A stretch of 23,386 nt of DNA from CAG-238 sp963601575 (GTDB lineage Bacteria; Bacillota; Clostridia; Peptostreptococcales; Anaerovoracaceae), in contig CAVCFO010000027.1 in the NCBI GenBank assembly GCA_963601575.1, positions 1 to 23,386 of the forward strand. The letters run 5' to 3'. Made by a program: the position numbers and the translations under genes. Positions 8,575 to 16,102 of this stretch are shown piece after piece. Numbering within the stretch: position 1 is the stretch's first letter; every line of letters begins with the position of its first letter. Below the pieces are notes generated by a model. It had not been told where the DNA came from. It was given only the letters and a program-made list of their open reading frames with translations, and searched no databases.

Positions 8575-10266
8575 ATGAGAAAAAGACAAACGAATAATAA
8601 TGCGAAAAGGAAGAGTCCGGAACTAAAGGTTATTCCAATCGGAGGGCTAAATGAGATCGGAAAAAACATGACCCTTTTGGAATGTAACGACCAGATAATG
8701 ATTATAGACTGCGGACTTTCCTTTCCGGACGACGAAATGTACGGAATCGACATTGTCATACCGGATTTTTCCTATTTGATTGCAAACAGGGAAAGAATCA
8801 CCGGCATGATAATTACCCACGGTCACGAAGACCACATCGGCGCGATCCCGTATTTGCTGAAAAACATCGACATTCCCGTATACGGAACAAGGCTGACCCT
8901 GGGACTTGTGCAAAACAAGCTGAAAGAACACGGAATCAAGGGAGATCTGAGGACAATATCGGCAGGGGACAAGGTGAAACTTGGATGTTTTGATATCGAA
9001 ACGATCAGAACCACTCACTCCATTGCGGACTCCATTTGCCTTGCAATTACAACCCCTGCGGGAGTAGTTTTCCACTCCGGAGACTTCAAAATCGACTATA
9101 CACCGATAGACGGTGAGCCGATAGACTTTTCAAAGCTTGCGGAGCTGGGGAAAAAGGGCGTAACGCTGATGATGTGCGACAGCACAAATGTTACAAGACC
9201 GGGATTTACCGCCTCGGAAAAGGTGGTAGGGCAGACTATCGAAAATATTTTCAGAAACGCAAAGACAAGAATCATCATCGCGACTTTCTCATCCAACGTG
9301 CATAGGGTGCAGAAGATTATCGAAAACGCGGTGAAATTCGGTCGCAAGGTCGCGGTATCCGGAAGGAGCATGGAAAATGTTGTTGCCCTTGCCATTGAAC
9401 TTGGGTATCTTGACATTCCGCCGGGAACCCTCGTTGACCTGAAAATGACAAAAAATATACCCGACGACAAGCTCGTTATCATAACCACGGGAAGCCAAGG
9501 GGAGCCGATGTCGGCTCTTTCAAGAATCGCTTCGGGGGAACACAAGGCCGTAAAACTCAAAAAGGGCGATACGGTGATCCTTTCCTCCACGCCGATTCCG
9601 GGCAACGAAAAGACGGTTTCCAACGTAGTAAACAAGCTCTTCGAGAAGGGCGCGGAGGTAATTTACTCCGATATCGCGGACATTCACGTTTCGGGTCATG
9701 CCTGCCAGGAGGAACTTAAGCTGATTCACTCCCTGATAAAGCCAAAGTTCTTTATGCCGGTACACGGCGAATATAGACATCTCATCGCCCATGCAAGGCT
9801 TGCTGAGAACCTCGGAATGAAGAAAGAAAATATCTTTGTGCTCGAAAACGGAGACATCTTGAATGTCAACAGGCGCAGGGCAAAGAGAGAGCAGGATATG
9901 GTCGAGGCCGACGCGATACTCGTAGACGGACTCGGGGTAGGCGACGTAGGAAATATCGTTCTCCGCGACAGAAAGCTTTTGTCGGAGTCCGGCCTTATCA
10001 TCGTAGTTGCAGCCATCGAAAAAGAAAGCCATACGGTGGTCTCGGGGCCTGAGATAATTTCAAGAGGTTTTGTATATGTGAGAGAAAATGAGCATCTTAT
10101 GGAAGAATCAAGAAGGGTCGCCATGGAGGCACTCAATAAATGCAGCAAAAAGAAGATGAAGGATTGGAATGCACTCAAATCGCAGGTTAGGGACGCCCTC
10201 AGCTCGTACATCTACGAGACCACGAAGAGAAGTCCGATAATTCTGCCGATTTTCCTGGAAGTTTAG
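8575..10266 (+). CDS. rnj: Ribonuclease J
   Basis: A 563-residue beta-CASP metallo-beta-lactamase RNase. Zinc ligands are in H82-G-H84-E-D86-H87, H148, D170 (HSGDFK) and H397 (MPVHGEYRHL). The beta-CASP SGHAC..EL motif is around G374-E379. The length equals typical RNase J. In Bacillota this enzyme has 5'-3' exonuclease and endonuclease activity in mRNA decay and rRNA maturation. The first residues (RKRQTNNNAKRKSP) form a basic disordered lead-in. RBS AAGGA precedes ATG 8575. J1 versus J2 cannot be resolved, hence the generic symbol. The next gene is a YlbF-family RNA-decay accessory, which fits a shared theme. Confidence 0.94.
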   Translation: MRKRQTNNNAKRKSPELKVIPIGGLNEIGKNMTLLECNDQIMIIDCGLSFPDDEMYGIDIVIPDFSYLIANRERITGMIITHGHEDHIGAIPYLLKNIDIPVYGTRLTLGLVQNKLKEHGIKGDLRTISAGDKVKLGCFDIETIRTTHSIADSICLAITTPAGVVFHSGDFKIDYTPIDGEPIDFSKLAELGKKGVTLMMCDSTNVTRPGFTASEKVVGQTIENIFRNAKTRIIIATFSSNVHRVQKIIENAVKFGRKVAVSGRSMENVVALAIELGYLDIPPGTLVDLKMTKNIPDDKLVIITTGSQGEPMSALSRIASGEHKAVKLKKGDTVILSSTPIPGNEKTVSNVVNKLFEKGAEVIYSDIADIHVSGHACQEELKLIHSLIKPKFFMPVHGEYRHLIAHARLAENLGMKKENIFVLENGDILNVNRRRAKREQDMVEADAILVDGLGVGDVGNIVLRDRKLLSESGLIIVVAAIEKESHTVVSGPEIISRGFVYVRENEHLMEESRRVAMEALNKCSKKKMKDWNALKSQVRDALSSYIYETTKRSPIILPIFLEV

Positions 10267-10279
10267 TGGGAGGTAAGAA

Positions 10280-10621
10280 ATGAACGTATATGATCAAGCA
10301 CACGGTCTTGCGCAGGCAATCAAGGCGTCTGAAGAATTCAAACAGTATGACGCAGTGAAAAAACAGGTTGATGCAAACGAAGAATTGTCCAAGATGATAA
10401 AGGATTTTCAGGCAAAGCAGCTCGAGCTTCAGACCAAGCAGATGATGGGAGAGACCCCGGCGCCGGAGGATATGAACGTTATCCAGCAGCTCTATGCGAT
10501 AATGGCAAAGGATCCGATTGCGGCACAGTATATGGAAACCGAAATGAGATTTTCTCTTATGATGAAGGATGTCTATGAGATCATAGGCGAGGCCATCGGA
10601 ATGGGAAGCATCCTCGGCTAA
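10280..10621 (+). CDS. YlbF/YmcA family protein
   Basis: A 113-residue, largely helical protein. It starts with the family pattern MNVYDQAHGLAQAIKASEEF and has FQAKQLELQTKQMMGE in the middle, typical of the Com_YlbF domain. In Bacillus subtilis YlbF (RicF) and YmcA (RicA) assemble with RicT into an Fe-S complex that stimulates RNase Y processing. No cysteine is present in this protein, so cluster binding by this subunit is unlikely. It lies 13 bases after RNase J with GGGAGG as RBS, so it is probably co-transcribed with it. Which of the family paralogues it represents is undecided. Confidence 0.85.
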   Translation: MNVYDQAHGLAQAIKASEEFKQYDAVKKQVDANEELSKMIKDFQAKQLELQTKQMMGETPAPEDMNVIQQLYAIMAKDPIAAQYMETEMRFSLMMKDVYEIIGEAIGMGSILG

Positions 10622-10631
10622 AGAGATATCA

Positions 10632-10655
10632 TCCGATAATCGCGGTGTTATCGGA
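10632..10655 (+). other. Inverted repeat upstream of efp promoter
   Basis: TCCGATAA (10632-10639) and TTATCGGA (10648-10655) form a perfect 8-bp stem with an 8-base loop. It lies 11 bases after the ylbF stop and ends 9 bases before the efp -35 box. No T-run follows, so it is a poor intrinsic terminator; a weak terminator, an mRNA 3'-end stabiliser or an operator for the efp promoter are the options. Confidence 0.5.
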
Positions 10656-10664
10656 CAATGGTAC

Positions 10665-10693
10665 TTGGCAAGTTGCAGAATATTTGATATAAT
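10665..10693 (+). promoter_or_regulatory. Sigma-A type promoter for efp
   Basis: TTGGCA (10665-10670), a 17-base spacer, then TATAAT (10688-10693) preceded by the extended -10 TGA (10685-10687). This is the best consensus promoter in the window. Predicted start is near 10700, giving a purine/A-rich leader of about 70 bases before the efp ATG at 10770. Confidence 0.82.
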
Positions 10694-10769
10694 CAAAGTT
10701 AAAGTTAAAAAGAGTAGAAAAGCTCTAAAATATAAAAGCACGAATTAAAAAAGATTGGAGAGATAAAAA

Positions 10770-11330
10770 ATGATTTATGCTAGCGATTTCAGAAAAGGCA
10801 GAACATTCCAGATTAACGGAGAGCCTCATGTTGTACTCGATTTCTTACATGTAAAACCGGGCAAGGGCGCGGCTTTCGTAAGAACAAAGTACAGAAACAT
10901 CATCACAGGAGCCACCAGAGAAGAAGCTTTCAACCCGGACGACAAGTTCGAGGAAGCAATCATCGAAACGAAGAAGATGCAATATCTCTATGATATGGAC
11001 GATCTTTATTATTTCATGGACCCAGAGACTTATGAGCAGATTCCTCTCGGAAAAGACCAGGTTGAAGAAGCGATCAAGTTCATGAGACCAAACGACGAAG
11101 CAACAGTTAAGTTCTTCCAGGGTAACGCTTTCCTCGTAGAAGCTCCGAACTTTGTTGACCTTGAAGTAATCGAAACAGAACCTGGCGTAAAGGGCAACAC
11201 AGCAACCAACGTTACAAAGGCTGCAACAGTTGAAACAGGCGCGGTTGTTCAGGTTCCTATCTTCATCGAAACAGGAGAAAAGATCCAGATCGACACAAGG
11301 ACAGGAGAATACCTTGGCAGATCCAAGTAA
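10770..11330 (+). CDS. efp: Translation elongation factor P
   Basis: A 186-residue EF-P that rescues ribosomes stalled at polyproline. Three domains are visible: an N-terminal KOW-like domain, a central OB domain and a C-terminal OB domain ending ...GEKIQIDTRTGEYLGRSK. The loop HVKPGKGAAF places the modifiable lysine at K32, as in Bacillus-type EF-P, which has 5-aminopentanol rather than beta-lysine there; the modification itself cannot be seen. The RBS is GGAGAG before ATG 10770. It has its own strong promoter and is probably transcribed apart from rnj-ylbF. Confidence 0.97.
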   Translation: MIYASDFRKGRTFQINGEPHVVLDFLHVKPGKGAAFVRTKYRNIITGATREEAFNPDDKFEEAIIETKKMQYLYDMDDLYYFMDPETYEQIPLGKDQVEEAIKFMRPNDEATVKFFQGNAFLVEAPNFVDLEVIETEPGVKGNTATNVTKAATVETGAVVQVPIFIETGEKIQIDTRTGEYLGRSK

Positions 11331-11355
11331 AAGCTGAAGCAAAATTTATTCGTTA

Positions 11356-11450
11356 CGCGAGCAAACTCTCGGCGCTGAAGGCTTGATAAGCGCTCCGAAA
11401 GGTTATAGACGGGCGAAGTAGCTTATCGCCTATGCGCGGGGGAGGGCTCG
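11356..11450 (+). ncRNA. Candidate structured RNA element between efp and mltG
   Basis: A GC-rich stretch in an otherwise AT-rich 171-base gap. Pairings readable by eye: CGAG/CTCG (11358-11361 with 11368-11371), immediately abutting GCGC/GCGC (11372-11375 with 11434-11437). Inside are GGC/GCC (11380-11382 with 11428-11430), GATAAGC/GCTTATC (11385-11391 with 11421-11427) and GCTC/GGGC (11392-11395 with 11411-11414), with a TT bulge and an unpaired GAAGTA. No T-run follows, so it is not a simple terminator. It does not match the consensus cores of riboswitch classes I know (T-box, TPP, SAM, c-di-GMP, preQ1, ydaO and others). It could be a cis-regulatory leader of mltG, an RNA made from the efp 3' end, or a chance fold. 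Confidence 0.4.
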
Positions 11451-11501
11451 GTAGTGATAATTTGCAAATGAAAAGCTAATTTAATTAAAAAGGAAACGGA
11501 T

Positions 11502-12611
11502 TTGAAGAAAAAATTACTTATAGTTACAGCAGCAATACTTGTTATCGCAATAGCGGTAATCGGAATCTCCTTTGCGGGCATGGGAAAGCCCCTGGACGAA
11601 ACTGAGCAGACGATGGTAAGCATTGAGATTCCGACAGGCTCCACCGCAGACAGCATAGCGATGATGCTAGAAGAAAATAATATTATCGACAAAGCATCGG
11701 AATTTAGCCTTTGGTCGAAGATGAAGGGCTATGACAGCCAGTTCAAGGCAGGGACTTATGCCCTTTCGGCAGCCATGGATTTTGAGACGATTGCCGACAT
11801 TTTGGTAGGCGGCAAGGTCAGCATGGCGGTATTTACTGTGCCCGAAGGTCTAACAATAGAACAGACCATAGAAAAGCTCGTATCTCAAGGTATGGGCACA
11901 AAAGAAAACTTCGAGAACGAAGTAAAAGACAAAAAATGGTTCGACAAATACGAATTCCTAAGATATGCCTCATATGAGGACGCAATGCGCGAAAGCCTTG
12001 CTGACAACTATTTAGAGGGCTATCTCATGCCGAATACATACTATGTGGCAGAGGGGGCTTCCGAGGAGGAAGTCATAGATGTAATGCTCAGCCAGTTCAA
12101 CAAAGACGTATTTGAGGGCATTTTCAAGGAGTTCTTAGAGGCGTATGACAGCACAACACTGAGAAAATATGGCGACTATCTCAATACCGAAGCCGGTTTT
12201 CAGCTAAGAGACGTTATAAAATACGCATCGATAATCGAGAGAGAAACAGTTTTGGACGAGGAAAGACCCCTTGTTTCGGCAGTTATTTATAACAGACTGG
12301 AAAAAGGGATGAAACTCCAGATGTGTTCAACTGTTCAATATATACTTGGATATCAAAAGGATAATCTGACCTATGCGGACATTTCCATTGATAACCCATA
12401 CAATACATATTTATATGACAACATTCCGGGGCCGATCTGTTCTCCGGGACTTGCCTCAATCAAAGCCGCATTTTATCCGGAGGACGCGGACTATCTGTAC
12501 TTCGTGGTAAGCGAAAAGCTTGATGGAAGCATGAACTTCTCATCGGATGCCGCTCAGTTCGAGAAGGACAAGGCTGCATATAGCAAAGCCTACAGCGCGG
12601 CGCATAGCTGA
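11502..12611 (+). CDS. mltG: Endolytic murein transglycosylase MltG (YceG-like)
   Basis: A 369-residue single-pass membrane protein. Residues about 4-27 form one hydrophobic signal anchor, placing the rest outside the cell. A LysM-like region (about 40-115) is followed by the YceG catalytic domain with IIERE at 244-248; E246 matches the catalytic glutamate. IPGPICSPGLASIKAAFYP and DYLYFVV are family landmarks. The usual D-P-T after the substrate loop is CST here (LQMCSTVQY), and the usual terminal H-x-FS is MNFS. The family cleaves nascent glycan strands and sets their length. TTG at 11502 is taken as start, with AAAAAGGAAA 8 bases upstream. The order mltG-trmR-trhP mirrors Bacillus yrrL-yrrM-yrrN/O. 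Confidence 0.92.
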   Translation: MKKKLLIVTAAILVIAIAVIGISFAGMGKPLDETEQTMVSIEIPTGSTADSIAMMLEENNIIDKASEFSLWSKMKGYDSQFKAGTYALSAAMDFETIADILVGGKVSMAVFTVPEGLTIEQTIEKLVSQGMGTKENFENEVKDKKWFDKYEFLRYASYEDAMRESLADNYLEGYLMPNTYYVAEGASEEEVIDVMLSQFNKDVFEGIFKEFLEAYDSTTLRKYGDYLNTEAGFQLRDVIKYASIIERETVLDEERPLVSAVIYNRLEKGMKLQMCSTVQYILGYQKDNLTYADISIDNPYNTYLYDNIPGPICSPGLASIKAAFYPEDADYLYFVVSEKLDGSMNFSSDAAQFEKDKAAYSKAYSAAHS

Positions 12612-12635
12612 GTTTATAGGGCTTTAGACGAAATT

Positions 12636-12664
12636 TTATGATATATTCGATATACTGATATACT
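12636..12664 (+). promoter_or_regulatory. Possible promoter close to the trmR start
   Basis: TTATGA (12636-12641), a 17-base spacer and TATACT (12659-12664), with an extended -10 TGA at 12656-12658. The predicted start near 12671 is only about five bases before ATG 12676. The surrounding GATATA repeats (12640, 12649, 12657) make the exact -10 box uncertain. Confidence 0.35.
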
Positions 12665-12675
12665 ATGGCAGAATT

Positions 12676-13341
12676 ATGATAGAATCGGAAAGAAACATAA
12701 CAAATGATATTATAACTGATTATATAAACGGATTCTACGAGCCGCTGACAGAGGACCTCGCAAGGCTAAGGCGCGATGCCGAGGCTGAGGAGGTTCCCAT
12801 TATACTCAAGGAAACCGAAAGCTTCCTTGCAACTTTTCTTGGAATAGCAAAACCGAAGCGGATTCTCGAAATCGGATGCGCGGTGGGATATTCTGCGATG
12901 TTCTTTGCAGAGCTTACGGGGGCTGCGGTTTATACCATAGAGAAAAATCTGGAAATGGCTGAGATTGCAGCAGAAAATGTGAAAAACCTCGGCTACCGGG
13001 ATAAGGTCAAAATTTTCGTAGGCGACGGTGAAGAAGTTATAAATAGGCTCCGGGAAGATGGCAAGGCGCCCTTTGACTTCGTGTTCATAGACGCGGCGAA
13101 AAGCCACTACAAGCGCTTTTTGGAAAGCGCATTGCCCCTTTGCAGCAGCCGGGCCGTGATAATATCGGACAATGTCCTCTTTCGGGGGAGGGTTGCAGAT
13201 GACAGCTATGACCCAAGCGGAAAATATAAGACGAATATAAGAAAGATGCGGGAATTTCTTGATTTTATACATCAGGATCCCCGATTTTACAGCAGTGTGA
13301 TTGCGGTAGGCGACGGACTTGCCCTCACAAGGCTGAAATAG
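12676..13341 (+). CDS. trmR: tRNA 5-hydroxyuridine O-methyltransferase (TrmR/YrrM)
   Basis: A 221-residue class I SAM-dependent O-methyltransferase of the catechol-O-methyltransferase-like family 3. SAM motif I is LEIGCAVGYS (E65-S73). The metal-binding set is D139 (FIDAAKSHY), D165 and N166 (SDNVLFRG). In Bacillus subtilis TrmR methylates ho5U34 of tRNA to mo5U, and the gene lies between mltG and the U32 genes exactly as here; that context decides the name. No Shine-Dalgarno sequence is visible before ATG 12676 (the sequence is GGCAGAATT), and no alternative upstream start exists in frame. Confidence 0.88.
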   Translation: MIESERNITNDIITDYINGFYEPLTEDLARLRRDAEAEEVPIILKETESFLATFLGIAKPKRILEIGCAVGYSAMFFAELTGAAVYTIEKNLEMAEIAAENVKNLGYRDKVKIFVGDGEEVINRLREDGKAPFDFVFIDAAKSHYKRFLESALPLCSSRAVIISDNVLFRGRVADDSYDPSGKYKTNIRKMREFLDFIHQDPRFYSSVIAVGDGLALTRLK

Positions 13342-13365
13342 AAATAGACTAATAGACAGAATTTT

Positions 13366-14607
13366 ATGAAAAAACCAGAATTGCTTGCTCCTGCGGGAGA
13401 TTTGGAAAAACTAAAGATTGCAGTCCTATATGGGGCGGACGCCGTATATTTCGGAGGCGAGTGCTTTTCCCTCAGAGCCGGTGCAGGAAACCTCAGCTTT
13501 GATGAGATGGCAGAAGGCATTGAATTTGCCCACGCGCGTGGCGCAAAATGCTACCTTACCATAAACATTTTCGCCCACAACAGGGATATACAGCCCCTCA
13601 GAGAGTATCTTGCAAAGATAAGAGAGCTACGAGTCGATGCTTTTATCGTAAGCGATCCGGGGATAATTATGCTGATACAGGAGATTATTCCGGGGGCGGA
13701 GATACATCTAAGCACTCAGGCAAATATGACCAATTATCAGACGGCAAATTTCTGGTATAATATCGGTATACGCCGCATCGTCCTTGCAAGAGAGCTTAGC
13801 TTTGGGGAAATTGCCAAGATCAGGCAAAATACACCCAAAGACCTGGAATATGAGGCTTTCGTTCACGGAGCGATGTGCATTTCATATTCCGGAAGGTGCC
13901 TTCTCAGCAACTTTATGATAGAAAGAGACGCAAACCAGGGGATGTGTGCACACCCTTGCCGCTGGAAATACGCCTTGGTGGAAGAGCAGAGGCCGGGGCA
14001 GTATTATCCGATAGAGGAAGATGACAGAGGCACATATATACTCAATTCGCGGGATCTATGCATGATCGAGCATATCCCAGAGCTTATAGAATCGGGGATA
14101 TCATCACTTAAAATCGAAGGCAGGATGAAGAGCATTTTCTATGTTGCGACAATAATCTCTGCCTACAGAAAGGCCATCGACGCATATTGCAAGGACCCTG
14201 AACAATACCGGTTCAAGCAGGAATGGATGGATGAAATGAAAAAAGTAAGCCACAGGGAATTTACCACGGGCTTTTATTTCAACAATCCTACGAACAAAGA
14301 CCAGAACTACCGTACCAGCGCATATACTAGGGACTATATATTCACAGGCCTTGTGAAAGACTATGACCCTGAAACAGGCTTTGCCACGGTGGAACAGAGA
14401 AACAAGATGGTTATAGGAGACGAAATCGAAGTTTTCGGACCGGGACAGGACTATTTTGTGCAGAAACTAAGCCAGATGTATGACGAGGAGGGAAATCCCA
14501 TCGACTCGGCGCCGCATCCTCAGCAGATTTTGAAAATAAAAATGGCAGAGCCGGTAGGCGAAAATTTTATGCTTCGTAAGAAAAAGGAGAAAACAAATGT
14601 CAAATGA
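13366..14607 (+). CDS. trhP: Peptidase U32 family tRNA hydroxylation protein (TrhP/YrrO-like)
   Basis: A 413-residue U32-family protein. It begins KPELLAPAGDLEKLK and carries the U32 signature HGAMCISYSGRCLLS (H167-S181) followed by NQGMCAHPCRW. Cysteines C171, C178, C194 and C198 are candidates for the Fe-S cluster known in the family. The length matches the longer Bacillus paralogue (YrrO/TrhP2). TrhP proteins hydroxylate U34 of tRNA using prephenate, providing the ho5U that the neighbouring TrmR methylates. Only one TrhP gene is present here. It starts 24 bases after trmR with no clear RBS and overlaps the next gene by 11 bases. Confidence 0.88.
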   Translation: MKKPELLAPAGDLEKLKIAVLYGADAVYFGGECFSLRAGAGNLSFDEMAEGIEFAHARGAKCYLTINIFAHNRDIQPLREYLAKIRELRVDAFIVSDPGIIMLIQEIIPGAEIHLSTQANMTNYQTANFWYNIGIRRIVLARELSFGEIAKIRQNTPKDLEYEAFVHGAMCISYSGRCLLSNFMIERDANQGMCAHPCRWKYALVEEQRPGQYYPIEEDDRGTYILNSRDLCMIEHIPELIESGISSLKIEGRMKSIFYVATIISAYRKAIDAYCKDPEQYRFKQEWMDEMKKVSHREFTTGFYFNNPTNKDQNYRTSAYTRDYIFTGLVKDYDPETGFATVEQRNKMVIGDEIEVFGPGQDYFVQKLSQMYDEEGNPIDSAPHPQQILKIKMAEPVGENFMLRKKKEKTNVK

Positions 14608-15511
14608 TTTAGGCGGCGGGCCCAGTAGCAAGGGCAGCAAAGACGGAAATCTAAAAAAATTTTGGAAGAAGGTAACGCATAGGGAAGATGATTCCCAGCA
14701 GCTCGAAGAAGAAGTTATGTCCATGCTTGAGGCAGGACAGGAATCCGGTATTCTCAAGGAAGAAGGCAAGAAGATGATCAACTCAATCTTCGCCTTTGAT
14801 GATAAACTCGCCTATGAGATCATGACCCCGCGTACCGATGTTTTTGTCATTGATATCGAAGATCCTCCGGAAGAATATCTTAACGACCTTATGACCATGA
14901 GATATTCCAGGATACCGGTATGCAAGGGCGAAACCGACAATATCATCGGCATTTTGCATATAAAAGACTATTTGATTCAGGCATGGGAAAAAGGCTTTGA
15001 CGGGGTGGATATCGCCTCCATCATCAGAAAGGCGTATTTTGTGCCGGAAACCAAGAATATAGACTCGCTGCTCTACGAAATGCAGGCCGCAAAACAGCAG
15101 ATTGCAATTTTGATTGACGAATATGGCGGATTCAGCGGAATTGTAACCATGGAAGACATAATCGAGCAGGTTGTGGGTGACATTGACGACGAATATGACG
15201 AAGAAGAAGAAATAATTGACAAAGTTGACGATAATATTTATCTCGTAGACGGAGACGTAGACCTTGATGACCTGGACGAAGAGCTCGGAATCAACCTCGT
15301 TTCCGAGACAAGCGAGACCATCGGAGGCTTTATCATTGACATATTGGGAGAAATCCCTGACGAAGATGATGTTGGAAGGATAATCGAATTCGAAAACTAT
15401 CAGTTCAAGATCATGGCTATACAGGACAGAAGAATTGAGCGGGTAAAGATATATATTATGCCGCCAAAAGCTGCTGAAGAAGAAGGCTCGGAGGATGAGA
15501 AGACCGAGTAA
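14597..15511 (+). CDS. CBS-pair / CorC-HlyC domain protein without DUF21
   Basis: A 304-residue soluble protein. A basic, Gly/Ser-rich N-terminus (about 1-30) leads to the EEEVMSMLEAGQESG region and the family hallmark IMTPRTDVFVID. Two CBS motifs follow (about 73-195, ending IDEYGGFSGIVTMEDIIE), then an acidic DIDDEYDEEEE linker and a C-terminal CorC_HlyC domain (about 215-290). The transmembrane DUF21 domain found in many relatives is missing, giving the CorC/YbeX-like form. Proposed family roles include Mg/Co efflux support and, for YbeX, ribosome or rRNA metabolism; the latter would fit the tRNA-modification neighbours. The RBS AAAAAGGAG lies in the trhP end. Confidence 0.87.
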   Translation: MSNDLGGGPSSKGSKDGNLKKFWKKVTHREDDSQQLEEEVMSMLEAGQESGILKEEGKKMINSIFAFDDKLAYEIMTPRTDVFVIDIEDPPEEYLNDLMTMRYSRIPVCKGETDNIIGILHIKDYLIQAWEKGFDGVDIASIIRKAYFVPETKNIDSLLYEMQAAKQQIAILIDEYGGFSGIVTMEDIIEQVVGDIDDEYDEEEEIIDKVDDNIYLVDGDVDLDDLDEELGINLVSETSETIGGFIIDILGEIPDEDDVGRIIEFENYQFKIMAIQDRRIERVKIYIMPPKAAEEEGSEDEKTE

Positions 15512-15519
15512 CAGCATCG

Positions 15520-15547
15520 TTAATAATGTCCCAAAAGGATGTATTAT
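15520..15547 (+). promoter_or_regulatory. Possible promoter for the transhydrogenase operon
   Basis: TTAATA (15520-15525), a 16-base spacer and TATTAT (15542-15547) lie between the CorC-like gene and the NuoE-like start at 15572. The match to consensus is moderate, but this is the only gap before the redox operon and no terminator separates it from the upstream gene. Confidence 0.35.
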
Positions 15548-15571
15548 ATAAAATTTAAGAGGTGCAAAAAA

Positions 15572-16090
15572 ATGAGTGAAAAAACATGTAATTGCAATTG
15601 TGCCGAAAAGAGGAAAGAGCAGTTCAAGGATCTGCAGCCTGTTTTGGATCAATATGCAAAAGTACCGGGTAGTTTGATTACTATCCTCCAAAAAGCTCAG
15701 GATATCTATGGTTATCTGTCGATCGACACGATAAACTATATATCCGACGCAACCGGAATCAAGCCGGCGAAGATTTATGGCGTTGCAACATTTTATGCGC
15801 AGTTTAGACTTCAGCCTATCGGCAAGTATCTCATCATGCTTTGCCAGGGTACCGCTTGCCACGTAAACGGCTCGGAAATCATAGAAGAAGCTGTTTGCGA
15901 GTATCTCGGAATTAAGGACGGCGAAACTACCGAAGACGGCATTTTCACGCTTAACAACGTAGCCTGCCTCGGATGCTGCTCCCTTGCTCCGGTAATGATG
16001 GTAAAAAGCGCTGAGGGAGACGAGACTTATGGCAACCTTACAAAGGACAAAGTTACCCAGATTCTCGCCGAAATCAGAGAAAGAGCATAG
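15572..16090 (+). CDS. NuoE-like [2Fe-2S] subunit (StnA-type)
   Basis: A 172-residue thioredoxin-fold ferredoxin. The four cluster ligands are C91 and C96 (CQGTAC), and C132 and C136 (CLGCC), the NuoE pattern. A helical N-terminal segment (about 25-70, including QDIYGYLS and IYGVATFYAQF) is also typical. ATG 15572 is chosen over an upstream in-frame ATG (15539) because GAGGTG lies 8 bases before it and family alignment begins near here. An unusual CNCNC run occupies residues 6-10. It relays electrons between the NuoF-like flavin and the rest of the complex. It is 12 bases from the next gene, whose AGGAGG RBS overlaps this stop. Confidence 0.93.
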   Translation: MSEKTCNCNCAEKRKEQFKDLQPVLDQYAKVPGSLITILQKAQDIYGYLSIDTINYISDATGIKPAKIYGVATFYAQFRLQPIGKYLIMLCQGTACHVNGSEIIEEAVCEYLGIKDGETTEDGIFTLNNVACLGCCSLAPVMMVKSAEGDETYGNLTKDKVTQILAEIRERA

Positions 16091-16102
16091 GAGGTACATA
16101 GT

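Noticed and set aside
15539..15571. Upstream ATG start for the NuoE-like protein
   Set aside because: It overlaps the likely promoter and has no RBS at the right distance; ATG 15572 has GAGGTG.
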